A DNA stretch of 6,564 bases, taken from contig CAZLGT010000110.1 of NCBI GenBank assembly GCA_964559175.1, positions 1 through 6,564 on the forward strand, read 5' to 3'. Positions within the stretch are counted from its first letter, which is position 1. Every line of letters starts with the position of its first letter. Below are positions 6,385 to 6,564 of the stretch, piece after piece. This stretch comes from Mariniphaga sp964559175 (GTDB lineage Bacteria; Bacteroidota; Bacteroidia; Bacteroidales; Prolixibacteraceae). The position numbers and the translations under genes are program-made. The notes beneath the pieces are model-generated. The model saw only the letters and a program-made list of their open reading frames with translations. It did not search any database and had not been told where the DNA came from.

Positions 6385-6564
6385 ATGACAAATTTGGATT
6401 ACGGAATTATAGGAAATGGGAAAAGTGCGGCACTTATTTCAAAATCAGGGGCATTGGAATGGCTTTGCCTCCCGGTTTTCGATTCGGCTTCGGTTTTTGC
6501 AAAAATTCTGGATAAAGAAAAAGGCGGAAGTTTTGAATTCATTACCAGCGATGATTATTACTAT
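6385..6564 (+). CDS. GH15 glucoamylase / trehalase-like protein, N-terminal part only
   Basis: The first 60 codons of a plus-strand gene that continues past the window. The start MTNLDYGIIGNGKSAALIS, then GALEWLCLPVFDSASVFAK and KGGSFEF, is the conserved N-terminal beta-domain of the GH15 glucoamylase/glucodextranase/trehalase family, where the usual pattern is G-x-I-x-W-x-C-x-P-x-F-D-S-P-S-x-F-A. The (alpha/alpha)6 catalytic barrel with its two glutamates lies outside, so the substrate (starch-like glucan, trehalose or other) cannot be read. No signal peptide is present, so it is probably cytoplasmic. The ATG is preceded by a purine-rich stretch (AAAAAGAAGCAGAAAT) and is the first in frame. 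Its pairing with otsAB suggests a role in trehalose or alpha-glucan turnover, which is inference. Confidence 0.88.
   Translation, partial: MTNLDYGIIGNGKSAALISKSGALEWLCLPVFDSASVFAKILDKEKGGSFEFITSDDYYY

Noticed and set aside
1..6564. CRISPR array, tRNA, rRNA, insertion sequence or phage features
   Set aside because: I saw no regularly spaced repeats, no tRNA-like cloverleaf, no transposase motifs and no terminal inverted repeats in the window.

Overview
The window looks like chromosomal DNA of a Bacteroidota bacterium, plausibly a marine or environmental member of Bacteroidia such as the Marinilabiliales/Prolixibacteraceae; that rank is an inference. The signs are an HYR-repeat secreted protein, a membrane-tethered TPR/LuxR-type regulator of the kind common in this phylum, starts without good Shine-Dalgarno sequences, a TAnnTTTG-type promoter box, and a fused trehalose-phosphate synthase/phosphatase next to a GH15 glucoamylase/trehalase-like gene.

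Layout from the right edge. At 6385 a plus-strand GH15 gene begins and runs off the window. Divergent from it, across a short intergenic region with a perfect inverted repeat, is a bifunctional OtsA-OtsB gene (6301 to 4088, minus), which ends in a clear intrinsic terminator (4030-4057). Beyond the terminator is a second minus-strand block: a TPR/transmembrane/coiled-coil/LuxR-HTH regulator (3960-2179), a stand-alone CheY-like receiver (2122-1730), a 250-base AT-rich spacer, a degenerate receiver-like protein (1477-1064), and a secreted HYR-repeat protein whose start overlaps the previous stop by ATGA and which leaves the window at base 1.

The most notable signal is inside the secreted protein. 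Its first HYR domain is split by about 180 residues that closely resemble the FBA (F-box-associated) sugar-binding domain of eukaryotic FBXO2/FBXO6-type proteins, including the Tyr-Trp pair that contacts N-glycan in FBXO2. A glycan-binding module typical of eukaryotic cytosolic ubiquitin ligases thus seems to be nested in a bacterial extracellular adhesin-type repeat. The receiver-like protein translationally coupled to it has lost the acidic Mg2+-binding residues.

Working picture (inference): the right part handles trehalose and alpha-glucan metabolism. The left part may be one regulatory cassette in which a membrane-bound TPR/LuxR factor, a phosphorylatable receiver and a pseudo-receiver control a surface glycan-binding protein. 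The remaining open frames over the minus-strand genes are antisense shadows.
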